A stretch of 31,410 bases of DNA from positions 1 through 31,410 of the forward strand of contig CAZYPK010000048.1 of assembly GCA_964649195.1 (NCBI GenBank), in the 5' to 3' direction. Numbering within the stretch: position 1 is the stretch's first letter; every line of letters begins with the position of its first letter. Positions 1-8,107 of the stretch are shown one piece after another. The notes under the pieces are model-generated. The model had not been told where the DNA came from and did no database searches. It saw only the letters and a program-made list of their open reading frames with translations. Source of the DNA: JTS-RE9 sp964649195 (GTDB lineage: Bacteria; Planctomycetota; Phycisphaerae; Phycisphaerales; Phycisphaeraceae). A program made the translations under genes and the position numbers.

Positions 1-1268
1 CCTCCGTGCTCTCAGGCAACCGCAACTTCGAAGGCCGCGTCCATGCCGATGTGAAGGCCAACTACCTCGCCAGCCCGCCGCTGGTCGTGGCCTACGCGAT
101 CGCAGGCAATGTCGATATGGATCTCACGAAGGACCCGATCGGCTACTCCGGGGGGTGCTCCGGGGAAGGCAAAAACGGCGAGGCGGTTTACCTGAAAGAC
201 ATCTGGCCCACGCAGCAGGAAGTGAACGACACCGTCGCCTCCTGCGTCACCCGTGAGCAGTTTCAGATGCAGTACGCCAACGTGTTCAAAGGTTCCGATG
301 AATGGCAGGCGATCAAGGCGCCGACCGGTTCGCTCTATGAATGGGATGAGAAATCGACCTACGTGCAGGAGCCACCCTTCTTCGTCGATCTCAAGCCCGT
401 GCCCGATCCGATCCGGCCGATCACCGGAGCCCGCTGCCTGGTGATGGTGGGCGACAGCGTCACCACCGACCACATCAGCCCCGCAGGCTCGATCAAGAAG
501 GATTCCCCCGCCGGCAGGTACCTCATCGAAAACGGCGTGTCGCTTTCAATGTTCAACTCCTACGGCTCCCGCCGCGGCAACGATCGCGTCATGACCCGCG
601 GCACCTACGCCAACATCCGCGTGAAAAACCAACTCGCACCCGGCACCGAAGGCGGGTGGACGAAGTATCTGGGAGAAGGGATGGAGGAAGGCACGGAGTC
701 ACGAAGGCACGAAGGCGCGGAGGGGACGGATTCAAATCCGAAATCCGAAATCCGAAATCCGAAATCTGACATCCCAAATCCGAAATCCGAAATCCGAAAT
801 CCGAAATCCCCACTGAATCCCGGCGATGTCACGTCGATCTACGAAGCCTCCATCGAATACCAGAAACACAACATCCCTCTCGTCGTCCTCGCCGGCAAGG
901 ACTACGGCATGGGCTCCTCGCGCGACTGGGCGGCCAAGGGTGTCTTTCTGCTGGGTGTGAAGGCGGTCATCGCCGAGAGTTTCGAGCGCATCCACCGCAG
1001 CAACCTGGTGGGCATGGGCGTGCTGCCGCTGTGCTACAAGGCGGGCGAAACCGCGGCGACGCTGGGCCTCGATGGCACAGAGATTTTCGAGTTCATCATT
1101 GATGACCACCTGAAGCCGCGCCAGGATGTGACCGTCGTTGCCACGAAAACCGACGGCGTGAAAAAGGTCTTCACGACGACCTGCCGCGTGGATACCCCCG
1201 TCGAAGTGGACTACCTCCGCAACGGCGGCATCCTGCACACGGTGCTGCGCAAGATGGCGAAGGCGTGA
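1..1268 (+). CDS. acnA: Aconitate hydratase, C-terminal part (5' end outside window)
   Basis: Citrate/isocitrate isomerase of the TCA cycle, AcnA/IRP1 type. The reading frame is open from the window edge (first full codon at 3) and begins inside the family signature SGNRNFEGR. It continues with LASPPLVVAYAIAG, KDIWPTQQEV and the swivel-domain motifs GDSVTTDHISPAGSI, FNSYGSRRGN, GMGSSRDWAAKG and ESFERIHRSNLVGMG. The Fe-S cysteine region would lie upstream of the window. Between EGGWTKYL and VTSIYEAS, where E. coli AcnA has a loop of about five residues, this protein carries roughly 45-50 extra low-complexity residues encoded by tandem DNA repeats (about 670-815). The frame is kept, so the gene looks intact. 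The stop codon sits in the loop of a perfect 10-bp hairpin. Family assignment is very secure. Confidence 0.97.
   Translation, partial: SVLSGNRNFEGRVHADVKANYLASPPLVVAYAIAGNVDMDLTKDPIGYSGGCSGEGKNGEAVYLKDIWPTQQEVNDTVASCVTREQFQMQYANVFKGSDEWQAIKAPTGSLYEWDEKSTYVQEPPFFVDLKPVPDPIRPITGARCLVMVGDSVTTDHISPAGSIKKDSPAGRYLIENGVSLSMFNSYGSRRGNDRVMTRGTYANIRVKNQLAPGTEGGWTKYLGEGMEEGTESRRHEGAEGTDSNPKSEIRNPKSDIPNPKSEIRNPKSPLNPGDVTSIYEASIEYQKHNIPLVVLAGKDYGMGSSRDWAAKGVFLLGVKAVIAESFERIHRSNLVGMGVLPLCYKAGETAATLGLDGTEIFEFIIDDHLKPRQDVTVVATKTDGVKKVFTTTCRVDTPVEVDYLRNGGILHTVLRKMAKA
690..721 (+). repeat. Octamer tandem repeat inside acnA
   Basis: Four imperfect 8-bp units related to GGCACGAA (units start at 690, 698, 706, 714). 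The same octamer is repeated inside valS at 12021-12052. It is read in frame as part of the aconitase insert. Confidence 0.85.
734..810 (+). repeat. Heptamer tandem repeat inside acnA (11 units of AAATCCG)
   Basis: Eleven 7-bp units, nine of them AAATCCG or one base off and two more divergent (762, 769). Seven bases times three codon phases gives a repeating 7-residue peptide, NPKSEIR. The unit has no stop codon in any of the six frames. The same heptamer recurs in the coding strand of the DUF4175-like gene (17215-17242). Confidence 0.95.
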
Positions 1269-1279
1269 GCGCCTTCGCC
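1256..1279 (+). terminator. Hairpin spanning the acnA stop codon
   Basis: GGCGAAGGCG (1256-1265) and CGCCTTCGCC (1270-1279) form a perfect 10-bp GC-rich stem with a TGAG loop. The acnA stop TGA is at 1266-1268, within the loop. There is no T-tract after it, so a classical intrinsic terminator is uncertain; it could stabilise the 3' end instead. Confidence 0.5.
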
Positions 1280-1324
1280 GATGCGGTCGTGTGAATCCGT
1301 TGTCTTATCCGAGCCGGACTCTGT

Positions 1325-1351
1325 GAGCGAAGCCGCAAGCGGCTGTGGGCT
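1325..1351. repeat. 27-bp palindromic repeat, copy 1
   Basis: Contains the palindrome AGCCGCAAGCGGCT inside GAGCGAAGCCGCAAGCGGCT. All 27 bases recur exactly at 2868-2894, so the two copies bracket the efflux adaptor gene. The first 20 bases also occur at 17543-17562 inside a coding region. Confidence 0.9.
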
Positions 1352-1392
1352 GTTCACCGGGACCGCCGCGCGGCTTGGGGTCCCGTTTCGCC

Positions 1393-2754
1393 TCACTGCT
1401 TCTCGGCGGAGGCGAGGAGGATGAGCGGGGTACCGCCGACGAGTTGGGCCGGCGGGGCGAGGACGATGGGCTGGTTGGGTTCGAGTCCTGCGGTGAGGAG
1501 GATGGAGTCTTGGTCGCGCTGGCCGAGGGTGACGCGGTTTTCGACGGCCTTGCCATCGGCGATGGTGAAGACCTTGTGGATGCCGGCGAAGCTGGTGACG
1601 GCGGAGAGGGGGACTCGGACGGCGGGGTGTTGGGTGGTCAGTTCGATGACCGCGGTGGCGAAGGCGCCAGGCTTGAGGTGGCCGTCGGGGTTGGTGATGA
1701 GAATCTCCACGGCATAGGTTCGGCTGTCGGCATCGACCTGCGGGCTGATGCGGCTGATGCGACCATCGAAGGCGTCGGCGTGGGCCTGCACGTTGACCTT
1801 CACCTTGAGCGTGTTGTTGATCTGGCTGGAGTATCGCTCGGGGATCTGGGCCATGAGCTTGACCGGATCATCATCGATCAGACGATAGAGGGGCGTGCCT
1901 TCGCGGACATATTCGCCGACGGAAACCAGTCGCTGGGCGATGGCAAAACGGAGGACCGGGTTTTCCTCGGCATTGAGGATTTTGGGTGCGGGGGTCGGCT
2001 GCACCACGGAGTTTGTCGCGGCGGCGGTGTCGGCGGCCGGCGCGGCAGCCGGGCGGTCGGCGGGGGCCCGGGTCTTGGTGTCCGCCAGCCGCTGGTTGGC
2101 CAGATTCAAATCGGCCTGAAGCGTCAACGCCTCGGCCAGCAGCGCCTGTGCCGCGGACTTCTCCACTTCATACGCGCTGCGGGCGACCTTGTATTCCGTC
2201 TCGGCGTCGGCATACTCCTGCTCGCTGATCAGGGGCGGGGTCTGCTCGAAAAGTTTCTTCAACCGCTCGTACCGCGCCGAAATGTTGGCAAGCTGCACAA
2301 TCGTGCGCTTGACCGTGGGAACCTCATCAAAGTTGGGCATTCCCGAAGGAAACTCGGTGAGGTCCAGCTTGGCCAGCATGGCATGAATCGCGCTTTGGCG
2401 ACCCTTGACGGCCAGCTCGTAGTCGGTGCGGTCGATCTCCGCCAAGGTGCGGTTGGGTTCGACGCGATCCCCCAGATCGTAGCTGAGCCTGACGATTCGC
2501 CCGGCCACCTTTGCGGAAATGGTGACATCCTCCATGGGATAAAGGGTGCCGGTGATGCGGATGGAGGGGCGTGTGACCGCAGGCGCGGATTGGACGGTCC
2601 GCACCTGCACCGGCTCAAGAATGCGGGCCTTGCCTTTGCCCTTGGCCTGCGGCGTGGAGCCGCCGCCGCAACCGATGGCGGCCATCAACACCCAGATGGT
2701 CGGCAGGGCTGAGAATAAGATGCGACGGAAGCCGGTTGTACGTATGCTTATCAT
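1393..2754 (-). CDS. RND efflux periplasmic adaptor (membrane fusion) lipoprotein
   Basis: HlyD/AcrA-type adaptor linking an inner-membrane RND pump to a TolC channel. The N-terminus is a lipoprotein signal: a hydrophobic stretch ending in MAAIGC followed by GGGS, so it is probably lipid-anchored. The barrel-sandwich motif GTLYPMEDVTISAKVAGRI, a helical hairpin around residues 110-200, the second lipoyl half (VSVGEYVREGTPLYRLID) and beta-barrel segments (TYAVEILITNPDGHLKPG) follow in family order. A linker rich in Ala, Pro and Thr lies before the second half. I place the start at 2754 (MISIRTTG), because 23 upstream residues to 2823 add a second hydrophobic stretch before the signal; 2766 is also possible. 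It is divergent from the TolC and RND genes instead of in their operon, which is unusual. Substrate unknown. Confidence 0.9.
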   Translation of the reverse strand: MISIRTTGFRRILFSALPTIWVLMAAIGCGGGSTPQAKGKGKARILEPVQVRTVQSAPAVTRPSIRITGTLYPMEDVTISAKVAGRIVRLSYDLGDRVEPNRTLAEIDRTDYELAVKGRQSAIHAMLAKLDLTEFPSGMPNFDEVPTVKRTIVQLANISARYERLKKLFEQTPPLISEQEYADAETEYKVARSAYEVEKSAAQALLAEALTLQADLNLANQRLADTKTRAPADRPAAAPAADTAAATNSVVQPTPAPKILNAEENPVLRFAIAQRLVSVGEYVREGTPLYRLIDDDPVKLMAQIPERYSSQINNTLKVKVNVQAHADAFDGRISRISPQVDADSRTYAVEILITNPDGHLKPGAFATAVIELTTQHPAVRVPLSAVTSFAGIHKVFTIADGKAVENRVTLGQRDQDSILLTAGLEPNQPIVLAPPAQLVGGTPLILLASAEKQ

Positions 2755-2850
2755 GTGACCGTCCATTCCGTTAGTGTATGGCGCGATGTCAAGGATGGGA
2801 ATGAAAAAATATGCAAAAATCATTATTTTGTTTGAGGGGGAGGGGAGGGG

Positions 2851-2930
2851 TCAGAAGTCAGAGGTCGGAGCGAAGCCGCAAGCGGCTGTGGGCTTTTTCC
2901 TGTTTCCTGACTTCTGACTTCTGACTTCTG
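2851..2930. repeat. Inverted repeat with heptamer arm between divergent efflux genes
   Basis: Left arm TCAGAAGTCAGAGGTCGG (2851-2868) pairs with a right arm of heptamers CTGACTT (2906-2930). The loop holds copy 2 of the 27-bp palindromic repeat (2868-2894). It lies in the 212-bp divergent region between the adaptor and channel genes, where promoters for both must also sit. The heptamer contains TGA in one phase, and here the array is only intergenic. Confidence 0.85.
2868..2894. repeat. 27-bp palindromic repeat, copy 2
   Basis: Exact 27-base match to 1325-1351, in the same orientation, nested in the loop of the surrounding inverted repeat. Confidence 0.9.
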
Positions 2931-2966
2931 TCCTCTTTCCCCTGTTCTTCTTCCGATTGCCCACGA

Positions 2967-4328
2967 ATGATGCAAAAACTCTTTTATGTCGTTGCCTTTG
3001 CATTGCCGGCTTGCGGTTTCGGGTTACTGGCGGGCTGCGATGCGACCGCGAAATATGAGGAAGACGCCCTGCCTTATCTGCAAACGCTGGGCATCGAGCA
3101 GGATGTGCCGCCGCTGGCGGATGATGCGCCGGTGTCGCTGCTGGATGTGCTTTCGCTGACCAATCGGCACAACGAAAACCTTCGCGTGGAGGGTGAAAAC
3201 AACGCCCAGGCGTTGATCGACAAGCAGCGTCGCATCGCCGCGTTCTGGCCCACGCTTTCGCTGGCGCCCAGCTACACCCGCCGCTGGGGCGATGGCGCCT
3301 CCTCCAGCGGACGCGACACGTTCAACCTGCCGGCCATCGGCCAGGTGAACATTTTCAACGGCTACAGCGACACCGCCGCCCTTTACGCCAACGCCTCCAC
3401 CATCGCCGAGCGCCAGGCGATTCTCGAAGACCTTCAGGCTTCCTTGCTGCTCGAAACCGCTTTCGTTTTCTACAACGCCCTGCGGCTGGAAAGCTCGGTG
3501 GGCGCCCTGGAGAACACCGCCAAGCTTCAGGAGGAGCGGCTGCGGGACATCCGCATGCGCGAGCAGAACGGGCTGGCCAAGCCGCTGGATGTCTCCCAGG
3601 CCGACGCCCAGGCGGCCAACACGCGGGTGCAGTTGATCGCGGCGCAGAACGCCCTGCGCAATGCGCGGACCGCGCTCTACCTGCTGACGGCGCATCCGAT
3701 GGCGCAGCGGAAGCTGATCGATGATCTTTCGCCGCCGCCGGAGACGGATCCGATCGCCAGGTGGCAGGAGATCGCGGCGAAACGGCGGCACGACATCCGC
3801 GCCGCCGACCATGCGGTGGAAACCGCCGGGCATGTCGTGGAGATCGCCTTTGGCCAGTATTACCCGAGCGTGACGATGAATCTGGAGTACGTGCTGACGG
3901 TGGACAACACCTCGACGGAGAACCAGTGGAACGCGGTCCTGCGGGCCAACGTGCCGATCTTCACCGCCGGGCGGATCGAGGCGGATGTGCGCACCGCGTG
4001 GTCGGCGGTCCGGCAGGCCCATCTGCGGGCCCAACTGGTGCGCCGCGAGGTGATCGCGGACATCGAACGGACCCATCACGATTTCGAATCGTCACGACTT
4101 CAGATCACGGAGTTGAACCGCCGCGTGGCGGCGGCGGAACTTGCCTTGCGGCAGGCTGAAGCGAACTATGACGTAAGGCTGGCGACCAACCTCGACCGCC
4201 TCGTGGCCCAGGATGAACTGCTCAGCGCCCGCCTCGACCTGATCACCCAGCAATATGCCAACAAGGTCGCCTACCTCGCCCTGCTGCGGGCGGCGGGAAC
4301 GATCCGGGAAGAGATGATGAAGAAATAG
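2967..4328 (+). CDS. TolC-family outer membrane efflux channel (lipoprotein)
   Basis: Outer-membrane factor of the tripartite pump. It has a lipoprotein signal with lipobox LLAGC (Cys24). Two alpha-helical repeats of the OEP family follow: DVLSLTNRHNENLRVEGE near 65-80 with SLAPSYTRRWGD, then a second half containing YYPSVTMNLEY and NVPIFTAGRIEADVR. Length (453 residues) is normal for the family. The start is one of two adjacent ATG codons (2967 or 2970). It is followed 123 bp later by the RND pump, in the same direction and probably co-transcribed, although a repeat array fills the gap. Confidence 0.92.
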   Translation: MMQKLFYVVAFALPACGFGLLAGCDATAKYEEDALPYLQTLGIEQDVPPLADDAPVSLLDVLSLTNRHNENLRVEGENNAQALIDKQRRIAAFWPTLSLAPSYTRRWGDGASSSGRDTFNLPAIGQVNIFNGYSDTAALYANASTIAERQAILEDLQASLLLETAFVFYNALRLESSVGALENTAKLQEERLRDIRMREQNGLAKPLDVSQADAQAANTRVQLIAAQNALRNARTALYLLTAHPMAQRKLIDDLSPPPETDPIARWQEIAAKRRHDIRAADHAVETAGHVVEIAFGQYYPSVTMNLEYVLTVDNTSTENQWNAVLRANVPIFTAGRIEADVRTAWSAVRQAHLRAQLVRREVIADIERTHHDFESSRLQITELNRRVAAAELALRQAEANYDVRLATNLDRLVAQDELLSARLDLITQQYANKVAYLALLRAAGTIREEMMKK

Positions 4329-4344
4329 TTCCGAGAAAAAGTAA

Positions 4345-4443
4345 GTTCCGAGTTTCGAGTTCCGAGTTCCGAGTTGCGGAACCATCGTCTCTCGGTTTCT
4401 TTCTTAACTCGAAACTCGAAACTCGGAACTCGAAACTCGGAAC
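4345..4443. repeat. Inverted pair of heptamer arrays between channel and RND genes
   Basis: Left arm: five 7-bp units GTTCCGA/GTTTCGA (4345-4379). Right arm: five units AACTCGA/AACTCGG plus AAC (4406-4443), the reverse complement. The loop is 26 bp, so the transcript could fold into a long stem just upstream of the RND start codon. The right arm is open in frame with the pump gene, which makes an upstream-extended start at 4374 tempting but unlikely. Confidence 0.92.
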
Positions 4444-4451
4444 TAATTTAT

Positions 4452-7400
4452 ATGAAAACCCTCGCCGACATCTGCATACGTCGTCCCGTGTTTGCCACGA
4501 TGCTCATCATGGCGTTTGTCGTGGTGGGCATTGCCGGGCTGATGGGCCTGGGCGTGGATCGTTTTCCATCGGTCGATCTGCCCCGCGTGTCGGTGCGTTG
4601 CAACCTGCCCGGCGGGACGCCTGAAGAGGTGGAATCGGAAATCACCAAGCGGCTGGAGGAAGTGGTCAACACGGTGGAAGGCATCGAGGAGCTGCGTTCC
4701 GTCACCGGTGCGGGCACCTGCTTTGTCACCGCGACGTTCCGGCTGGACCGCGACATCGACACGGCGGCGCAGGATGTCCGCGACCGGGTGGCGACGGTGA
4801 TCCGCGATCTGCCTGATGACGCCGACCCGCCGACGGTCTCGAAGTTCGACAACGACTCGCAGCCGGTGCTGACCTTTTCGCTGACCGGGCCGCGCACCAC
4901 GCGCGAGCTGACGGAGCTGGCGGACAAGATCGTGAAGGTGCAGTTCGAGCGCAGCACGGGCGTGGGCGCGGTGCGCATCGTCGGCGGGCTTGAGCGGACG
5001 ATGAACATCTGGCTCGATGCCGACCGTCTGGCGGCCTACAAGCTGCCCGTCGCCGCCGTGCGCGACGGCATCGAGAGGCAGAACATCAACGTCTCAGGCG
5101 GCAACGTCACCGGCCCCGAACGCGAGCAGGTGCTGCGCACCGTCGGCAGGCTCAACGAGGAGAAACAGTTCAACGACCTGATCATCACCCGCGTCAACGG
5201 CGTGCCCATCCACATCCGCGACATCGGTCACGCCGAGGACGGCACGCAGGAGCAGCGCAGCAAGAGCCGCATCGCCGGCGTCTCCACCGTCACCCTTGAA
5301 GTGCAGCGGCAAAGCGGCGCCAACACCATCGCCGTCATCGAAGGCCTCAAGGAGCGCATCGAAAACGTCCGCGCCCTGCTGCCGGCCGATGTCGAGCTCA
5401 ACATCATCCGCGATCAATCGACCTACATTTATGCCGCCCTGCACGAGATCAATTTCCACCTCGTCATCGGCTCCGTGCTGGCCTGCCTGGTGGTGATGGC
5501 CTTCGTGCGAAGCTGGCGCACCACCCTCATCGCCGGCGTCGCCATTCCCACCTCGCTGCTGGCCACCTTCGCCGTCATGTGGCTGCTCAACTTCACCCTC
5601 AACGGCGTCACCATGCTCGCCCTGGTGCTCATGGTCGGCATCGTCATCGACGACGCCATCGTCGTCCTCGAAAACGTCTTCCGTTTCATCGAGGAAAAGA
5701 AGATGACCCCGTTCGAGGCCGCCAAGCACGGCACCGCCGAGATCGCCCTGGCCGTGCTCGCCACCACGCTGAGCCTCGTGGTCATCTTCATCCCCGTCTC
5801 CTTCATGTCCTCCATTTCCGGGCGGTTTCTCTACCAGTTCGGCATCACCGCCGCCGCCGCCGTCATGGTCAGCCTGCTGGTCTCCTTCACGCTGACGCCG
5901 ATGATGTGCGCCCGCCTGCTCAAGGCCGTGCCCGAAGGCCAGGCCGGAAGCTCCCGCCGCGGGTTCTATCGCTACATCGACGCCTCCTACACCTGGATGC
6001 TCAAAGCCGCCATGCGCTTCCGCTGGGCCGTCGCCATCATCGCCATCGCCACCATCGCCTCGACCATTCCGATCTACGGCCTGGTCAAGCAGGAGTTCCT
6101 CCCCAGCGACGTGGACGAAGCCGAGTTCAACGTGCGCATCACCGGACCCGAAGGCATGAGCCTGACGGCGATGGATGAGGTCGTCACGAGGATGGAGAAC
6201 GATGTCGCCTCCGTCCCCGGCGTCATGCTGGTGCAAGGCTCCGTCGGCGGCAGCTTCCTGGGGTCGCTCAACCAGGGCGAGCTTTACGTCCGCATCGAGC
6301 CGCACGAAGGACGCTATTTCTCCGTCTCCCGATTCTTCAAAAACCTTTTCAAAGGCGAGCCGGGCAAGACCTTCGAAGGCAATTACAAGCAGAGCGATGT
6401 CATGCAGCAGGTCCGCGCCAAGCTGCGGGCCTATCCCGATTTCCGATCCAGCGTGCGAAACTTCGAGTCGTTCCGCATCGGCGGCGGCGGCAACTTCGAC
6501 ATCGACTTCGTCATCCGCGGCCCCGACCTCAACAAGCTCGCCGAATACGCCGACGCCCTGCGCGACAAAACCCGCGACATCCCCGGCATCGTCGATGCCG
6601 ACACCACGCTGAAGATGGACAAGCCCGAACTGCGCGTCCGCCCCGACTTCGAGCGCGCCGCCGACATGGGCATCGACGCCCGCCAACTGGGCACCGCGCT
6701 TCGCCTGATGATCGGCGGCGACCAGGAGGTGACCCGCTTCCGCGATCCCGCACTCGATGAGGATTACGATGTCCGCCTCCGCCTGGTCGAAACCGCCCGC
6801 AACGATCCGAGCCTGCTCGACAGTCTTTACATCCCCCGCGCCACCGGCGAGCCGGTCCAGCTTTCCGCCGTCGCCGAGATCGAGCACGGCGTCACCCCCG
6901 CCCGCATCGACCGGTTCGACCGCCAGCGATCCGTCCAACTTCGCGCCGGCGTCGCACCCGGCTACGCCCAGGCCGACCGTCTCGACGCCCTGCGAAAAGC
7001 CGCCGATGAACTCAACATGCTCCCCGGCTACACCACCACCGTCACCGGCAAAGGCCGCGAACTGGAAAAAACATTCGAGGAATTCCTTTGGGCCTTTCTG
7101 CTCTCGGTCATCTTCATGTACATGATCCTCGCCGCCCAGTATGAAAGCTTCATCCATCCGCTGACGATTCTGCTTTCGCTCCCCCTGTCGGTCCCCTTCG
7201 CGCTGCTGTCGCTCTATTTCTCCGACAGCACGCTCAACCTCTATTCAGCCCTGGGCATCCTCGTGCTCTTCGGCGTGGTGAAGAAAAACTCCATCCTCCA
7301 GATCGACCACATGAACCACCTGCGGGCCCAGGGCATGGAGCGGTACGAGGCGATCATCCAGGGCAACCGCGACCGCCTTCGCCCGATCCTGATGACCACG

Positions 7401-7631
7401 CTGACGCTGGTGGCCGGCATGACCCCGTTGCTCATCGGCACCGGCCCGGGCGCCGAGGAACGATACACGACCGCGGTCGTCATCATCGGCGGGCAGTCGC
7501 TGTCACTGCTGCTGACGCTGCTGGTCACACCGGTGGTCTATTCCTACCTCGACGATGTGCAGCGACTGCTGGGCTGGGAAAACAGGCGAAAACAACAGGC
7601 CGCCGCGCTCAGCAGCGCGACGACCGCATGA
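4452..7631 (+). CDS. RND-family multidrug efflux pump, HAE1 type
   Basis: Proton-driven inner-membrane pump of 1059 residues, typical for AcrB-like proteins. It starts MKTLADICIRRPVFATMLIM, the normal N-terminus with TM1, then PGGTPEEVESEITKRLEE. The proton-relay residues are present: Asp400-Asp401 in GIVIDDAIVVLENV (TM4) and Lys944-Lys945 in GVVKKNSILQ (TM10), matching AcrB D407/D408/K940. These mark a proton-coupled HAE1 pump and not a pseudo-RND or a heavy-metal exporter. The start at 4452 is chosen because the frame upstream (to 4374) merely translates the repeat array. The middle periplasmic part (about residues 560-870) carries the pore and docking subdomains. Drug specificity cannot be read from sequence. 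Confidence 0.96.
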   Translation: MKTLADICIRRPVFATMLIMAFVVVGIAGLMGLGVDRFPSVDLPRVSVRCNLPGGTPEEVESEITKRLEEVVNTVEGIEELRSVTGAGTCFVTATFRLDRDIDTAAQDVRDRVATVIRDLPDDADPPTVSKFDNDSQPVLTFSLTGPRTTRELTELADKIVKVQFERSTGVGAVRIVGGLERTMNIWLDADRLAAYKLPVAAVRDGIERQNINVSGGNVTGPEREQVLRTVGRLNEEKQFNDLIITRVNGVPIHIRDIGHAEDGTQEQRSKSRIAGVSTVTLEVQRQSGANTIAVIEGLKERIENVRALLPADVELNIIRDQSTYIYAALHEINFHLVIGSVLACLVVMAFVRSWRTTLIAGVAIPTSLLATFAVMWLLNFTLNGVTMLALVLMVGIVIDDAIVVLENVFRFIEEKKMTPFEAAKHGTAEIALAVLATTLSLVVIFIPVSFMSSISGRFLYQFGITAAAAVMVSLLVSFTLTPMMCARLLKAVPEGQAGSSRRGFYRYIDASYTWMLKAAMRFRWAVAIIAIATIASTIPIYGLVKQEFLPSDVDEAEFNVRITGPEGMSLTAMDEVVTRMENDVASVPGVMLVQGSVGGSFLGSLNQGELYVRIEPHEGRYFSVSRFFKNLFKGEPGKTFEGNYKQSDVMQQVRAKLRAYPDFRSSVRNFESFRIGGGGNFDIDFVIRGPDLNKLAEYADALRDKTRDIPGIVDADTTLKMDKPELRVRPDFERAADMGIDARQLGTALRLMIGGDQEVTRFRDPALDEDYDVRLRLVETARNDPSLLDSLYIPRATGEPVQLSAVAEIEHGVTPARIDRFDRQRSVQLRAGVAPGYAQADRLDALRKAADELNMLPGYTTTVTGKGRELEKTFEEFLWAFLLSVIFMYMILAAQYESFIHPLTILLSLPLSVPFALLSLYFSDSTLNLYSALGILVLFGVVKKNSILQIDHMNHLRAQGMERYEAIIQGNRDRLRPILMTTLTLVAGMTPLLIGTGPGAEERYTTAVVIIGGQSLSLLLTLLVTPVVYSYLDDVQRLLGWENRRKQQAAALSSATTA

Positions 7632-7648
7632 TCGCGGCACCCCCGGGA

Positions 7649-7668
7649 GCCCCCGGGGCCCCGGGGGC
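7649..7668. terminator. 20-bp perfect GC palindrome after the RND gene
   Basis: GCCCCCGGGGCCCCGGGGGC is its own reverse complement, 17 bp after the pump stop codon. It could act as a transcription stop or pause, but no T-run follows. Confidence 0.4.
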
Positions 7669-7675
7669 CGGCGTG

Positions 7676-7851
7676 AGCCGCGACTCAACGAGTCGCGGAC
7701 GTGAACGACAAGAATGGAGTGACCATCACGCAGCGGATCACGAGATGCGAAAACGACCGGGCACTGATCGAGGCTGAAAGAAAAAGGTGCGCGGGGCCAC
7801 CCCTTGCAGGCTGTTCCGGGGGGCGCGTCCGCGACTCGTTGAGTCGCGGCT
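7676..7851. repeat. Inverted pair of 27-bp palindromic elements
   Basis: Arm 1 (about 7676-7702) has CCGCGACTC-AAC-GAGTCGCGG at 7678-7698. Arm 2 (about 7825-7851) is its reverse complement, CCGCGACTC-GTT-GAGTCGCGG at 7829-7849, with matching flanking bases. Each arm is also a 9-bp-stem hairpin by itself. Confidence 0.92.
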
Positions 7852-7878
7852 CGTATTGGAAACCCCACGAATCATCCG

Positions 7879-8008
7879 CCGGGTGGCTGGGGCTGAAGCG
7901 CAAGCCCCGGCCCGGACGCACGAAGCAAGGTGATGCAACTGAAGACTGAAGGCTGAAGGCTGAAGATCGCCGGGCCGGGGCTTCGCGGACTCAGCCCCAG
8001 CCACCCCC
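7879..8008. repeat. Inverted pair of about 38-bp arms with an internal heptamer array
   Basis: Left arm 7879-7915 contains GGTGGCTGGGGCTGA and AAGCCCCGGCCCGG. Right arm 7970-8008 is its reverse complement with a few differences in the middle. Four heptamers ACTGAAG/GCTGAAG lie between them (7938-7965). Confidence 0.9.
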
Positions 8009-8107
8009 CGACTTCCCAACCTGAGTTCCAATGATTTCGGGTATCCTGCATCGATCGGCGATCGCAGGTACCAACCGCACCGTTCACCTTCATTCGGGAG
8101 ATCGATC

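Larger units (their letters stand above)
7632..8107. other. 476-bp intergenic region, largely repeat structures
   Basis: No convincing gene. It holds a 20-bp perfect GC palindrome, an inverted pair of CCGCGACTC palindromes, an inverted pair of about 38-bp arms and a short heptamer array, each listed separately. A short frame at 7701-7949 is made partly of these repeats and has no family resemblance I recognise. The stretch 7703-7820 shows no structure I can name. Confidence 0.8.

Noticed and set aside
727..745. tRNA T-arm-like sequence (GGATTCAAATCC)
   Set aside because: No acceptor, anticodon or D arm around it; it is the edge of the heptamer array inside acnA.
1345..2712. 455-codon open frame on the plus strand
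   Set aside because: Antisense to the efflux adaptor, which has a clear signal peptide and family motifs.
4345..4443. CRISPR-like array
   Set aside because: Units are 7 bp with no spacers and the two halves are inverted; no cas genes are nearby.
4374..4451. N-terminal extension of the RND pump
   Set aside because: It translates the heptamer array; the conserved protein begins at MKTLADICIRRP.
5094..7157. Long open frame on the minus strand across the RND gene
   Set aside because: It lies antisense to a certain RND pump; long antisense frames are expected in GC-rich codon-biased DNA, and its Gly/Asp/His-rich translation resembles no family.
7701..7949. Small open frame of 82 codons
   Set aside because: Overlaps two repeat elements, has no ribosome-binding site that convinces me and no family resemblance.
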